From: Vulcanimicrobiota bacterium
GTDB taxonomy: Bacteria; Vulcanimicrobiota; Vulcanimicrobiia; Eremiobacterales; Eremiobacteraceae
Reading direction: 5' to 3'
DNA: 5,922 bases
Assembly: GCA_019232725.1 (NCBI GenBank)
Contig: JAFANK010000036.1
Location: forward strand, 1 to 5,922
Below are positions 1 to 5,922 of the stretch, one piece after another; within the stretch, counting starts at the first letter, position 1, and every line of letters begins with the position of its first letter. Position numbers and translations under genes: made by a program. The notes under the pieces were generated by a model that did not search any database, was not told where the DNA came from, and saw only the letters and a program-made list of their open reading frames with translations.

Positions 1-517
1 CGATGCCGAGCAGGACGAGCGCGTTGACGATCTGCTGCCCTGCATAGGTGATGGGGCGCCCGGTCATCAGCTCTTGCAGTTTGGCGAAGGCGACAAGGCT
101 GCCGGAGAAGCTGATCGAGCCGATGATGCAGCTCAACACGATGGGCACCATCTGCGCGAGGGTCGGAACGGTGCCGGCGTTGAGCAGTTTGAGAAACTCG
201 CCGCTGGAGACGAGCGCGGCTGCGCCGCCGCCCGCGCCATTGAAGAGCGCCACCATCTGCGGCATGGCGGTCATCTTGACCAAGCGGGCCGAGATGAATC
301 CGATGGGGGCGCCGATCGCCGCGCCGATCAGAATGTCGGTCCACGAAATGATGCTCGCATCGAGCGCAGTGGCGACGATCGCGATCACCATGCCCGCCAT
401 GGCGAGGATATTGCCGCGCCGTGCGGTCTTGGGCGAACTGAGGAACTGCAGTCCGAGGATGAAGAGGACCGCGGTGATGAGGTAGGCGACGGTCAGGACT
501 GCCGGCGGTACGGTCAT
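1..517 (-). CDS. pntB: NAD(P) transhydrogenase subunit beta, PntB (partial, C-terminus beyond left edge)
   Basis: PntB is the membrane subunit that carries the proton channel and, at its C-terminus, the NADP(H)-binding domain III. Together with PntAA and PntAB it couples proton entry to hydride transfer from NADH to NADP+. Translating the reverse strand from the ATG at 517 gives 172 codons, open to the window edge. Hydrophobic stretches lie at about residues 5-26, 37-54, 60-78, 120-146 and from about 160. Family signatures are MPQMVALFNG (85-94) with a glycine/alanine-rich run after it, and GSISFSGSLVAFAKLQ (133-148). The NADP(H) domain is outside the window. The ATG overlaps the pntAB stop in an ATGA, so translation is probably coupled; no strong ribosome binding site is seen. 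Residue 93 is Asn where E. coli PntB has the proton-path His91. The family call is very secure. Confidence 0.95.
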   Translation of the reverse strand, partial: MTVPPAVLTVAYLITAVLFILGLQFLSSPKTARRGNILAMAGMVIAIVATALDASIISWTDILIGAAIGAPIGFISARLVKMTAMPQMVALFNGAGGGAAALVSSGEFLKLLNAGTVPTLAQMVPIVLSCIIGSISFSGSLVAFAKLQELMTGRPITYAGQQIVNALVLLGI

Positions 518-813
518 GACTGGCCTGACCCCGTTTTGCCCTTGAACATCTCGAGCATCCGCTCGGTGACCGCGAAACCGCCGACCACGTTGATCGCGCC
601 CAAGATCATCGCCGCAAGCCCGATGGCGTGGCCCACCGCGCCGCCGATAGCAGCCCCGGCGACGAGCATCGCACCCACGATGACGATGCCGTGCACCGCA
701 TTGGTCGCCGACATGAGCGGCGTGTGGAGCATGGACGGTACCTTGGAGATGACGTGATACCCGACGAACACTGCCAGCACGAACACCGTCAGCTGGATCA
801 AAAACAGGTCCAT
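514..813 (-). CDS. pntAB: NAD(P) transhydrogenase subunit alpha2 (small membrane subunit)
   Basis: This 99-residue protein matches the C-terminal membrane part of E. coli PntA, made here as a separate polypeptide as in three-subunit transhydrogenases. It shows three hydrophobic segments (about 3-23, 39-60 and 62-84), with the conserved loop HTPLMSATNA (30-39) leading into the second helix. His41 sits in that helix, where the Thermus thermophilus alpha2 subunit has a histidine linked to proton transfer; that equivalence is from memory. The start is secure: ATG at 813-811 directly follows the pntAA TAG stop (816-814), and AGGAGG lies at 829-824, ten bases upstream. The stop overlaps the pntB start by four bases. 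Co-expression with both neighbours is expected because the three products form one complex. Confidence 0.96.
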   Translation of the reverse strand: MDLFLIQLTVFVLAVFVGYHVISKVPSMLHTPLMSATNAVHGIVIVGAMLVAGAAIGGAVGHAIGLAAMILGAINVVGGFAVTERMLEMFKGKTGSGQS

Positions 814-1953
814 CTACGTCGCCCCTCCTGCCAACCGGGCTTTCACCGCATCGTTGGTCACTTGTCCATCGCGAGTCACGGTCACCCCTCGGGTGATCTC
901 ATCATCCATGTCCATACGCAACGAACCGTCCTTCACCAGGTGCTCAAAAAGCGCGAAGACATTTTTCGCATACAATTGGCTCGCGTGCAATGGCATCGAG
1001 CTTGGCAGATTGAGCGGCGCCATGATCGTGACGCCGTTGCGCACGACGGTCGAGCCCGGCTCGCATCCTTCGGTATTGCCGCCTTGCTCTGCGGCGAGAT
1101 CGACGATGACCGAACCCGGCCGCATGGAAGTCACCGCCGCTTGCGTGATGAGCAGCGGCGCAGGTTTGCCGGGGATGAGCGCGGTCGTGATGATCGCATC
1201 CATGCCGGCTGCAGTCGTGGCGATGAGCTCGCGGTCGCGTCGCTGTTGTTCTTCCGGCAACGCCTTGGCGTAGCCGCCGGCGCCTTCAGCACCCTCTTGC
1301 ATCGATGAGCTCACAAATGTTGCGCCGAGGCTTTCGACCTGTTCTTTGACCACCGCGCGCACATCGAAGCCGGAGACGACCGCGCCTAACCGCCGCGCCG
1401 TGGCGATGGCCTGCAGCCCGGCGACGCCGGCGCCCAAGACGAGCACCTTCGCCGGCGGGATCGTGCCGGCGGCGGTCATGAGCATGGGGAAGAACTTGGG
1501 AAGCGCGTCTGCCGCCAACAGCACGGCTTTGTAGCCCGAGACCGTCGCTTGGGAGGAGAGCGCATCCATGCTCTGCGCGCGCGAAATGCGTGGGATGAGC
1601 TCCATCGAGAACGAGGTGATGCGGCGCTGCGAGAGGCGCTGGGCGAATTGTGGATTCACGAGTGGTTGCAAGAAAGCGAGGAGCGCAGATCCTTCGGGGA
1701 GCAACGCGATCTCATCATCTTGCGGGCGTTGCACTTTGAGCGTGAGCTCGGCGTTGGCATAGGCTGCCTGGGCGCCGTCGACGAGCGTGACGCCGGACGA
1801 CGCGTACTGTTCATCGAGAAATCCGGCATTCACACCAGCGCCGCGCTCCAGCACAACCGCGTTGCCGGCCTTGACGATGCGCCCCGCGATGTCAGGCGTC
1901 ACCGCGACGCGCCGTTCACCCGGCGCGATCTCTTTGGGGATGACGACGTTCAA
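814..1953 (-). CDS. pntAA: NAD(P) transhydrogenase subunit alpha1 (soluble NAD(H)-binding domain I)
   Basis: This subunit binds NAD(H) on the cytoplasmic side and passes hydride to NADP+ on PntB. With the TTG start it has 379 residues, normal for separate alpha1 subunits. The N-terminal alanine dehydrogenase/PNT domain contains IPKEIAPGERRVAVTP (5-20). The so-called RQD loop is intact (Arg122, Gln127, Asp130, by alignment with the Rhodospirillum rubrum domain I loop). The Rossmann fold has GAGVAG at 174-179 and Asp197 at the end of the second strand, as expected for NAD(H) preference. GGYAK (226-230) carries the mobile-loop tyrosine (Tyr228). VDLAAEQGG (284-292) is also typical. I chose TTG at 1953-1951 because GGAGG at 1964-1960 lies six bases upstream and homology begins there. 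An ATG at 2037 would add 28 unrelated residues and run through a leader palindrome. Confidence 0.95.
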   Translation of the reverse strand: MNVVIPKEIAPGERRVAVTPDIAGRIVKAGNAVVLERGAGVNAGFLDEQYASSGVTLVDGAQAAYANAELTLKVQRPQDDEIALLPEGSALLAFLQPLVNPQFAQRLSQRRITSFSMELIPRISRAQSMDALSSQATVSGYKAVLLAADALPKFFPMLMTAAGTIPPAKVLVLGAGVAGLQAIATARRLGAVVSGFDVRAVVKEQVESLGATFVSSSMQEGAEGAGGYAKALPEEQQRRDRELIATTAAGMDAIITTALIPGKPAPLLITQAAVTSMRPGSVIVDLAAEQGGNTEGCEPGSTVVRNGVTIMAPLNLPSSMPLHASQLYAKNVFALFEHLVKDGSLRMDMDDEITRGVTVTRDGQVTNDAVKARLAGGAT

Positions 1954-1959
1954 CGATGG

Positions 1960-1964
1960 CCTCC
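1960..1964 (-). promoter_or_regulatory. Ribosome binding site deciding the pntAA TTG start
   Basis: On the minus strand GGAGG ends six bases before the TTG at 1953. This near-ideal spacing is the main reason for preferring TTG over the distant ATG at 2037. Homology to PntA proteins also begins exactly at the TTG. Confidence 0.8.
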
Positions 1965-1975
1965 GCTTGACGTGC

Positions 1976-1994
1976 GTCCGAGCGGCGCTCGGAC
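1976..1994. promoter_or_regulatory. Perfect 9+1+9 palindrome in the pntAA leader (operator or 5'-UTR hairpin)
   Basis: GTCCGAGCG (1976-1984) and CGCTCGGAC (1986-1994) are exact reverse complements around one central base. They could form an RNA hairpin of 8 pairs with a 3-base loop. The element sits 11 bases upstream of the pntAA GGAGG site. No T-run follows on either strand, so it is not an intrinsic terminator. A weak candidate -35 on the minus strand (TTGTCA, 2020-2015) would place a poor -10 over the palindrome, in which case it could be an operator. I see the symmetry directly; its role is inference. Confidence 0.5.
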
Positions 1995-2123
1995 ATGCTG
2001 CGAAGCGTAAGACGTGACAAGGCGTCCCCGCGCGCATGCCTTAGCTTCACGCGGCCGTCGCTTGCACCCTGTTCTCAAATCGCGTCAAGGCTTTCTCGCA
2101 CGCGGCGACGACTCGACTTCGGT

Positions 2124-2129
2124 CATAAT
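2124..2129 (+). promoter_or_regulatory. Candidate -10 element for the hslU operon
   Basis: CATAAT matches the sigma-70 -10 consensus at five of six positions and lies 49 bases before the hslU ATG, in the only gene-free stretch upstream of the operon. No convincing -35 hexamer lies 16-18 bases upstream, and I see no CIRCE element or sigma-32-like heat-shock promoter. The hexamer sits between short inverted arms, CTCGAC (2112-2117) and GTCGAG (2135-2140). This is a weak prediction. Confidence 0.3.
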
Positions 2130-2178
2130 GCCGCGTCGAGGGTTCGTTTGCTGCCGGCGCGAACAATGGTGAACATCC

Positions 2179-3588
2179 ATGGAACCGAGCGAACTTACAC
2201 CGGCGCGCGTCGTCGCAGAGCTGGATCGTTATATCGTCGGCCAAGCGGCTGCAAAACGCGCGGTCGCGGTTGCGCTGCGCAATCGCTATCGACGCGAGCG
2301 GCTCACCGGCGACATGCGCGATGAGGTTATTCCGAAGAATATCCTGATGATCGGTCCGACCGGTGTTGGCAAGACCGAGATTGCGCGCCGGCTTGCCAAT
2401 CTGGTCTCCGCGCCGTTTGTGAAGGTCGAGGCCACGAAGTACACCGAGGTGGGGTACGTCGGCCGTGACGTGGAGTCGATGGTGCGCGACCTCGTTGAGG
2501 CGGCCATCCGGATGGTGCGCGCCGAACGCTTAGAAGACACCAAAGGCGCGGCGGAAGACATGGCCATCGACCGTCTGGCGGACATCCTCGACCCCTCGAC
2601 CCGCGTCGCACCGGCCCAGACGAACAACCCGCTGTCGGCGCTCGGCGCGATGATCTCCGGTGGCCCGGGCCGGGTTGCGACTGAGCCCCCGCCGCAGCGC
2701 ACGGCCGAGATGGACGAGCGCCGCGCGCGCCTCAAAGAAGAGATACGCACCGGGTTTTATGACGTGCGCTTGATCGAGATCGAGGTGGAAGAATCGCCGC
2801 AGATCATCGGCGCTATCGGTTCGCCGCAGCTCGATGAGATGGGTGGCAATGTCGGCGATCTGCTAGCCGGGATGTTGCCTAAGCGGCGCTCCAAACGGCG
2901 TGTTTCGGTTGCCGAAGCGCGTGAGATCTTCCGCGCGGAAGAGGCGGCGAAACTCGTGGACAACGACTCGCTCAAGCGTGAAGCGGTCCGGCGCGTCGAA
3001 GAGAACGGCATCATCTTCATCGACGAGATGGACAAGATCGCCGGGCCGGGCGGTCGCGCTGGCGGGCCGGATGTTTCGCGCGAAGGCGTGCAGCGTGACA
3101 TCTTGCCGATCGTCGAGGGCTCGACGGTCGTCACGAAGTATGGCCCGGTCAAGACCGACCACGTGCTCTTCATCGGCGCCGGCGCGTTTCACATCAGCAA
3201 GCCGAGCGACCTCATCCCAGAGCTGCAAGGCCGCTTCCCCATTCGCGTCGAGCTTGCGAGTCTCACCAAGGACGACTTCAAGACGATCTTGACCCAACCC
3301 AAAAACGCGCTCATCGAACAGTACCGCCAGTTGCTCGCGACGGATGGTGTGACGCTCGAGTTCAGCGAGACCGGCATCGACGCGATCGCCCGGCTGGCGA
3401 CGTTGGTCAACGACCAGACGGAGAACATCGGCGCGCGTCGCCTGCACACGATGCTCGAACGCGTGCTGGAGACTGTCGCCTTTGAAGCTCCGGAGCGGGG
3501 CGGAGCGGTGACCGTTGACGAAGCGTATGTCGAGCAGCGTCTGGCCGAGATCATCCGCGACCAAGACCTCTCGCACTACATTTTGTGA
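2179..3588 (+). CDS. hslU: HslU (ClpY), ATPase/unfoldase subunit of the HslUV protease
   Basis: HslU forms an AAA+ ring that unfolds cytoplasmic proteins and threads them into the HslV peptidase. The 469-residue product is complete. Walker A is GPTGVGKT (59-66). The substrate-gripping pore loop is GYVG (92-95). The I-domain runs from about 110 to 250. Walker B is IIFIDEMD (278-285). ELQGRFP (348-354) contains the likely arginine finger Arg352, and GARRLHT (418-424) is sensor 2. The C-terminus DLSHYIL resembles the E. coli tail that docks into HslV, implying that a functional HslV partner exists. The length exceeds E. coli (443), with the difference in the I-domain. A GGTGA at 2168-2172 lies six bases before the ATG. 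An upstream ATG at 2166 is out of frame. hslV, normally directly upstream, is absent here; instead the divergent pnt operon lies upstream. Confidence 0.97.
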   Translation: MEPSELTPARVVAELDRYIVGQAAAKRAVAVALRNRYRRERLTGDMRDEVIPKNILMIGPTGVGKTEIARRLANLVSAPFVKVEATKYTEVGYVGRDVESMVRDLVEAAIRMVRAERLEDTKGAAEDMAIDRLADILDPSTRVAPAQTNNPLSALGAMISGGPGRVATEPPPQRTAEMDERRARLKEEIRTGFYDVRLIEIEVEESPQIIGAIGSPQLDEMGGNVGDLLAGMLPKRRSKRRVSVAEAREIFRAEEAAKLVDNDSLKREAVRRVEENGIIFIDEMDKIAGPGGRAGGPDVSREGVQRDILPIVEGSTVVTKYGPVKTDHVLFIGAGAFHISKPSDLIPELQGRFPIRVELASLTKDDFKTILTQPKNALIEQYRQLLATDGVTLEFSETGIDAIARLATLVNDQTENIGARRLHTMLERVLETVAFEAPERGGAVTVDEAYVEQRLAEIIRDQDLSHYIL

Positions 3589-3597
3589 GCGCGGCGC

Positions 3598-4125
3598 GTG
3601 GCATATAGAAGAAGGATCCTGACGGATCCAAACCCCATCTTGCACAAGAAAGCCAAGAAGATGAGCGCGCGTGAGCTGTCGTCGCCGCTCGTGCAGCAGC
3701 TTATCGACGACATGATCAAGACCATGTACGAAGCGCCGGGCATTGGGCTTGCCGCACCGCAGATCGGCGTGGGCAAGCGCGTATTCGTGTGCGATGTCGG
3801 CGAAGAGCACGAGCTGTCGATTTTCGTGAACCCGCGGTTGTCGGAGTTCGACGGCGAGGAAACCGCGGTCGAGGGGTGCTTGTCCATACCCGGCAAGATC
3901 GGCGAGGTCAAGCGCGCGCAGCGTTGTGTGTTGCACGCCTGGGACCGCACGGGCAAGAAAGTCAGTGTGAGCGCGAGCGGATTGCTCGCACGTTGTTTCC
4001 AGCACGAAGTCGATCACCTCGACGGGATTCTCATCTCGGATAAAGCGGCGATGCGCGATGCGACGCCGCCCGCGCCTGAGGGAGAAGCTTCGGCGAAAAG
4101 CGCCGCAACAGAAGTCAACATCTGA
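3598..4125 (+). CDS. def: Peptide deformylase
   Basis: Def removes the formyl group from the N-terminal methionine of nascent proteins in the cytoplasm, reversing the modification made by Fmt from the next gene. The 175-residue product has all three motifs: GIGLAAPQIG (48-57), EGCLSIP (92-98) and QHEVDHLDG (135-143). The metal ligands are Cys94, His136 and His140, with Glu137 as catalytic base. After about residue 150 there is a polar, alanine-rich tail without a clear domain. The start is GTG at 3598, in the same frame as hslU and nine bases after its TGA; no other start codon lies between that stop and the conserved ILTDP segment (7-11). The ribosome binding site is weak (GTGAG at 3585-3589), so reinitiation after hslU is likely. 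Confidence 0.97.
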   Translation: MAYRRRILTDPNPILHKKAKKMSARELSSPLVQQLIDDMIKTMYEAPGIGLAAPQIGVGKRVFVCDVGEEHELSIFVNPRLSEFDGEETAVEGCLSIPGKIGEVKRAQRCVLHAWDRTGKKVSVSASGLLARCFQHEVDHLDGILISDKAAMRDATPPAPEGEASAKSAATEVNI

Positions 4126-4126
4126 G

Positions 4127-5065
4127 ATGGCCGCGCGGCGGCTACGTGTGCTGTTCTTCGGCAGCTCAGCATTTTCGCTGCCGTCGCTTGCAAAGCTACG
4201 CCACGATCACGACGTGGTGGCGGTCGTGACGCAGCCGCCCAAACCGGCGGGCCGCGGACTTAAGCTCGTGCCCACGGTCGTCGAGCGTGCTGCGCAAGAT
4301 GCCGGCATTCCGGCGCTGACACCGGCGCGCCTCGACGCACGCCTTATCGAGCAGGTAGCCGGCCTACGTGTGGAGCTGCTCGCCTCTGCTTCGTACGGGA
4401 AGATCGTGCCGGATTCACTGCTCGCGCTTCCCGCGCTTGCATCGCTTAACGTGCATCCGAGCCTCTTGCCGCTGTATCGCGGGGCCACGCCGATCCAATC
4501 CGCGTTGCGTGACGGGTGTGCGGAAACTGGTGTGACCGTTTTTTGGATGACCGCGCGCATGGATGCGGGCGACATCGCGCTCGCGCGCAGTGTTGGCATC
4601 GCTCCCGCTGATGATTACGGCACTCTGCATGACAGGCTAGCGGCGATCGGCGGAGAGTTGTTGGGTGAGTCCGCGGCGCTGCTGTCGAACGCACAGTTGC
4701 CGCGTGCGCCGCAGCGAGAAGAGGACGCGACGTATTGCCGGCCACTGACCAAAGAGGACCTGCGCTTGGCGTTCGATGCTTCAGCCGAAAGCGTCGTGAA
4801 CCAGGTACGCAGTCTGAGCCCCAAGCCTGGTGCGTGGATGCAGTATGAAGGCAAACGTTTGAAAGTGTTGCAGGCAGAAGTGGCCGCAGACCATGGCCTG
4901 GCTCAACGCACACGCGGGGCCGATGCACTCGCGCCTGGGGCGCTGGTCACGGTCGACGCGCAGGGACCGGTTATCGCGTGCCGCGGTGGCGCGGTGCGGT
5001 TGTTGCGTGTGATCCCCGAAGGCAAAGCTGTGATGTCCGGGGCGCAATTTGCCCAGCGCGCGTAG
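4127..5065 (+). CDS. fmt: Methionyl-tRNA formyltransferase
   Basis: Fmt transfers a formyl group from 10-formyltetrahydrofolate to Met-tRNA(fMet) for translation initiation. With ATG 4127 it has 312 residues, close to the E. coli length of 315. The catalytic residues Asn108, His110 (in NVHPSLLPLYRG, 108-119) and Asp146 (in MDAGD, 145-149) are present and correspond to E. coli Asn106, His108 and Asp144. QPPKPAGRGLKL (36-47) is the tRNA-binding loop region. The C-terminal OB-fold part follows from about residue 205. The N-terminal glycine loop reads FGSSAF, whereas E. coli has AGTPDF. ATG 4127 begins one base after the def TGA; the in-frame ATG at 4058 inside def would only add a basic stretch unlike the family. 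Translation is probably coupled to def. Confidence 0.96.
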   Translation: MAARRLRVLFFGSSAFSLPSLAKLRHDHDVVAVVTQPPKPAGRGLKLVPTVVERAAQDAGIPALTPARLDARLIEQVAGLRVELLASASYGKIVPDSLLALPALASLNVHPSLLPLYRGATPIQSALRDGCAETGVTVFWMTARMDAGDIALARSVGIAPADDYGTLHDRLAAIGGELLGESAALLSNAQLPRAPQREEDATYCRPLTKEDLRLAFDASAESVVNQVRSLSPKPGAWMQYEGKRLKVLQAEVAADHGLAQRTRGADALAPGALVTVDAQGPVIACRGGAVRLLRVIPEGKAVMSGAQFAQRA

Positions 5066-5922
5066 GCGCGGGCGAACCTCGAGGGCGCCCAGGCGTACCG
5101 GCGCGGCCCTGAGCGCACGCGAGGCTGCGCTGCGCGCCCTGCTCGCGGGCGGCGGGCAGACGGCCTTGCAAGCAACACTGCACGACACGGAGATGTCGCC
5201 ACGTGACCGCGCGTTGTTCACGCAGCTGGTCAATGGGACGCTCAAACTGCGGCGCGCACTTGATTGGTCGCTTACCCGGTACTTGCGACGCCCGTTGGAC
5301 AGTCTCTCACCGCCTTTGCTTTGGGCGCTACGTCTTGGCGCTTTTCAATTACTCTATCTCGAGCGCATCCCCGTGCATAGTGCGGTCAATGAGACGGTGA
5401 GCCTCGCGCGGCGTCTGGGGCACTCGGGCACTGCTGCGGTCGCCAACGCGGTGCTCCGTAAGCTCGCGGTCAATCCGGTACGGCCGGCCGCGCCAGGTCC
5501 CCACGACAGCATCGACGTGTTCGCGACGTATGCATCGTTACCGGATTGGCTCGGCCAACACCTGATAGAGCGCTTCGGTTTCGACACGGCCATTCGCATC
5601 GCCGACGGCATCAACCACATGTCTCGGCGTGCCGTGCGGGTGAACACGCTGATCACAAGTGTTGAAGAGATGACCGCGGCGCTTGAAAAGGCGGGCGTGA
5701 ACGTGACCGCGAGTCGCTATGGCATGGTGGATTGTCTCGTGCTCGAACGTACGCCGCCAGCCAGCGCCGCGATGCTGAATCGTTTGATTGGGAGCGGCCG
5801 GCTCACGATGCAAAGCGAGGAAAGCCAGCTGGCAGTCCATCTGCTCGACCCGCGAAGTAATGAGTCGGTGCTCGACGTGTGCGCAGGCCGCGGCGTCAAG
5901 ACTGGTGCCATCGCGCAACGCC
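5049..5922 (+). CDS. rsmB: 16S rRNA m5C methyltransferase RsmB/Sun (partial, C-terminus beyond right edge)
   Basis: RsmB methylates a cytosine of 16S rRNA (C967 in E. coli) using SAM. The reading frame (codons starting at positions divisible by 3) is open from 5034 to the window end. From the proposed TTG at 5049 there are 291 codons. A basic N-terminal tail (about 1-18) leads into a NusB-like RNA-binding domain (about 20-145) with PRDRALFTQLVNGTL (51-65) and VHSAVNETVSLAR (109-121). RAVRVNTL (194-201) is typical of RsmB. SAM motif I is VLDVCAGRGVKT (274-285), where the common form is CAAPGGKT. The catalytic cysteines lie beyond the edge. TTG 5049 is the only ATG/GTG/TTG codon between the frame's preceding stop (5031-5033) and the conserved AREAAL segment. 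It overlaps fmt by 17 bases and has only a weak ribosome binding site, so the start is less sure than the family. Confidence 0.9.
   Translation, partial: MPSARRRGRTSRAPRRTGAALSAREAALRALLAGGGQTALQATLHDTEMSPRDRALFTQLVNGTLKLRRALDWSLTRYLRRPLDSLSPPLLWALRLGAFQLLYLERIPVHSAVNETVSLARRLGHSGTAAVANAVLRKLAVNPVRPAAPGPHDSIDVFATYASLPDWLGQHLIERFGFDTAIRIADGINHMSRRAVRVNTLITSVEEMTAALEKAGVNVTASRYGMVDCLVLERTPPASAAMLNRLIGSGRLTMQSEESQLAVHLLDPRSNESVLDVCAGRGVKTGAIAQR

Noticed and set aside
74..1308. Long plus-strand open frames opposite the pnt genes (74-757, 628-1308).
   Set aside because: Their products are rich in Arg, His and Asp and look like antisense readings of GC-rich genes. The minus strand carries unmistakable PntAA, PntAB and PntB.
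1976..1994. An intrinsic terminator between the divergent operons.
   Set aside because: The hairpin is strong but is followed by no T-run on either strand, and the operons diverge, so no terminator is expected there.
1954..2037. A 28-residue N-terminal extension of PntAA from an ATG at 2037.
   Set aside because: The extension has no resemblance to PntA proteins, runs through the leader palindrome, and a TTG with GGAGG at ideal spacing lies exactly where homology begins.
1995..2324. Open frames across the intergenic region (plus 1995-2324, minus 2047-2244) as a small gene or an hslV remnant.
   Set aside because: Neither resembles a known family or the HslV C-terminus. Both run well into hslU in another frame and lack a convincing ribosome binding site, so they are chance frames in GC-rich DNA.
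2863..4017. A 384-residue minus-strand open frame opposite hslU and def.
   Set aside because: It spans two well-supported genes on the other strand, has no recognisable motif, and is explained by the GC-rich codon use of hslU and def.
4058..4126. A longer Fmt beginning at an in-frame ATG inside def.
   Set aside because: It adds 23 mostly basic residues that are the out-of-frame reading of the def tail. The ATG at 4127, one base after the def stop, fits the family N-terminus.
1..5922. A novel defence, mobile or biosynthetic system.
   Set aside because: Every substantial stretch is accounted for by seven well-known housekeeping genes with intact motifs and tight spacing. I found no direct repeats, target-site duplications, transposase or integrase.

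Overview
This is an ordinary chromosomal housekeeping region from a high-GC bacterium. I did not count GC exactly, but third codon positions are strongly G/C. All seven genes are recognisable. They form two divergent, tightly packed operons that share a 225-base control region at about 1954-2178. I see no mobile element, CRISPR array, tRNA, rRNA or phage feature.

Left part (1-1953, minus strand): a three-subunit proton-translocating NAD(P) transhydrogenase operon. It reads pntAA (soluble NAD(H)-binding alpha1), pntAB (small membrane subunit alpha2) and pntB (beta, cut by the left edge). The junctions are as tight as they can be: the pntAA stop directly abuts the pntAB ATG, and pntAB overlaps pntB by four bases (ATGA). 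pntAA begins at a TTG with a good GGAGG ribosome binding site. Its leader holds a perfect 9+1+9 palindrome.

Right part (2179-5922, plus strand): hslU (ATPase/unfoldase of the HslUV protease), def (peptide deformylase), fmt (Met-tRNA formyltransferase) and rsmB (16S rRNA m5C methyltransferase, cut by the right edge). Gaps are 9 bases, 1 base and a probable 17-base overlap. Fmt adds the formyl group to initiator tRNA and Def removes it from nascent proteins. RsmB modifies the ribosome and HslU feeds proteins to the HslV peptidase, so the operon joins start and end points of protein life. The usual partner hslV is not directly upstream of hslU and is not in the window.

Organism: the three-gene transhydrogenase, high GC, TTG/GTG starts and the 469-residue HslU (longer than the 443-residue E. 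coli protein) suggest a bacterium outside the enterics, perhaps an under-sampled high-GC lineage. A phylum cannot be fixed from this sequence. Nothing here looks like a new biological system. The points most worth a second look are the transhydrogenase proton-path residues, the pnt leader palindrome, the missing hslV and the unusual SAM-binding motif of RsmB.
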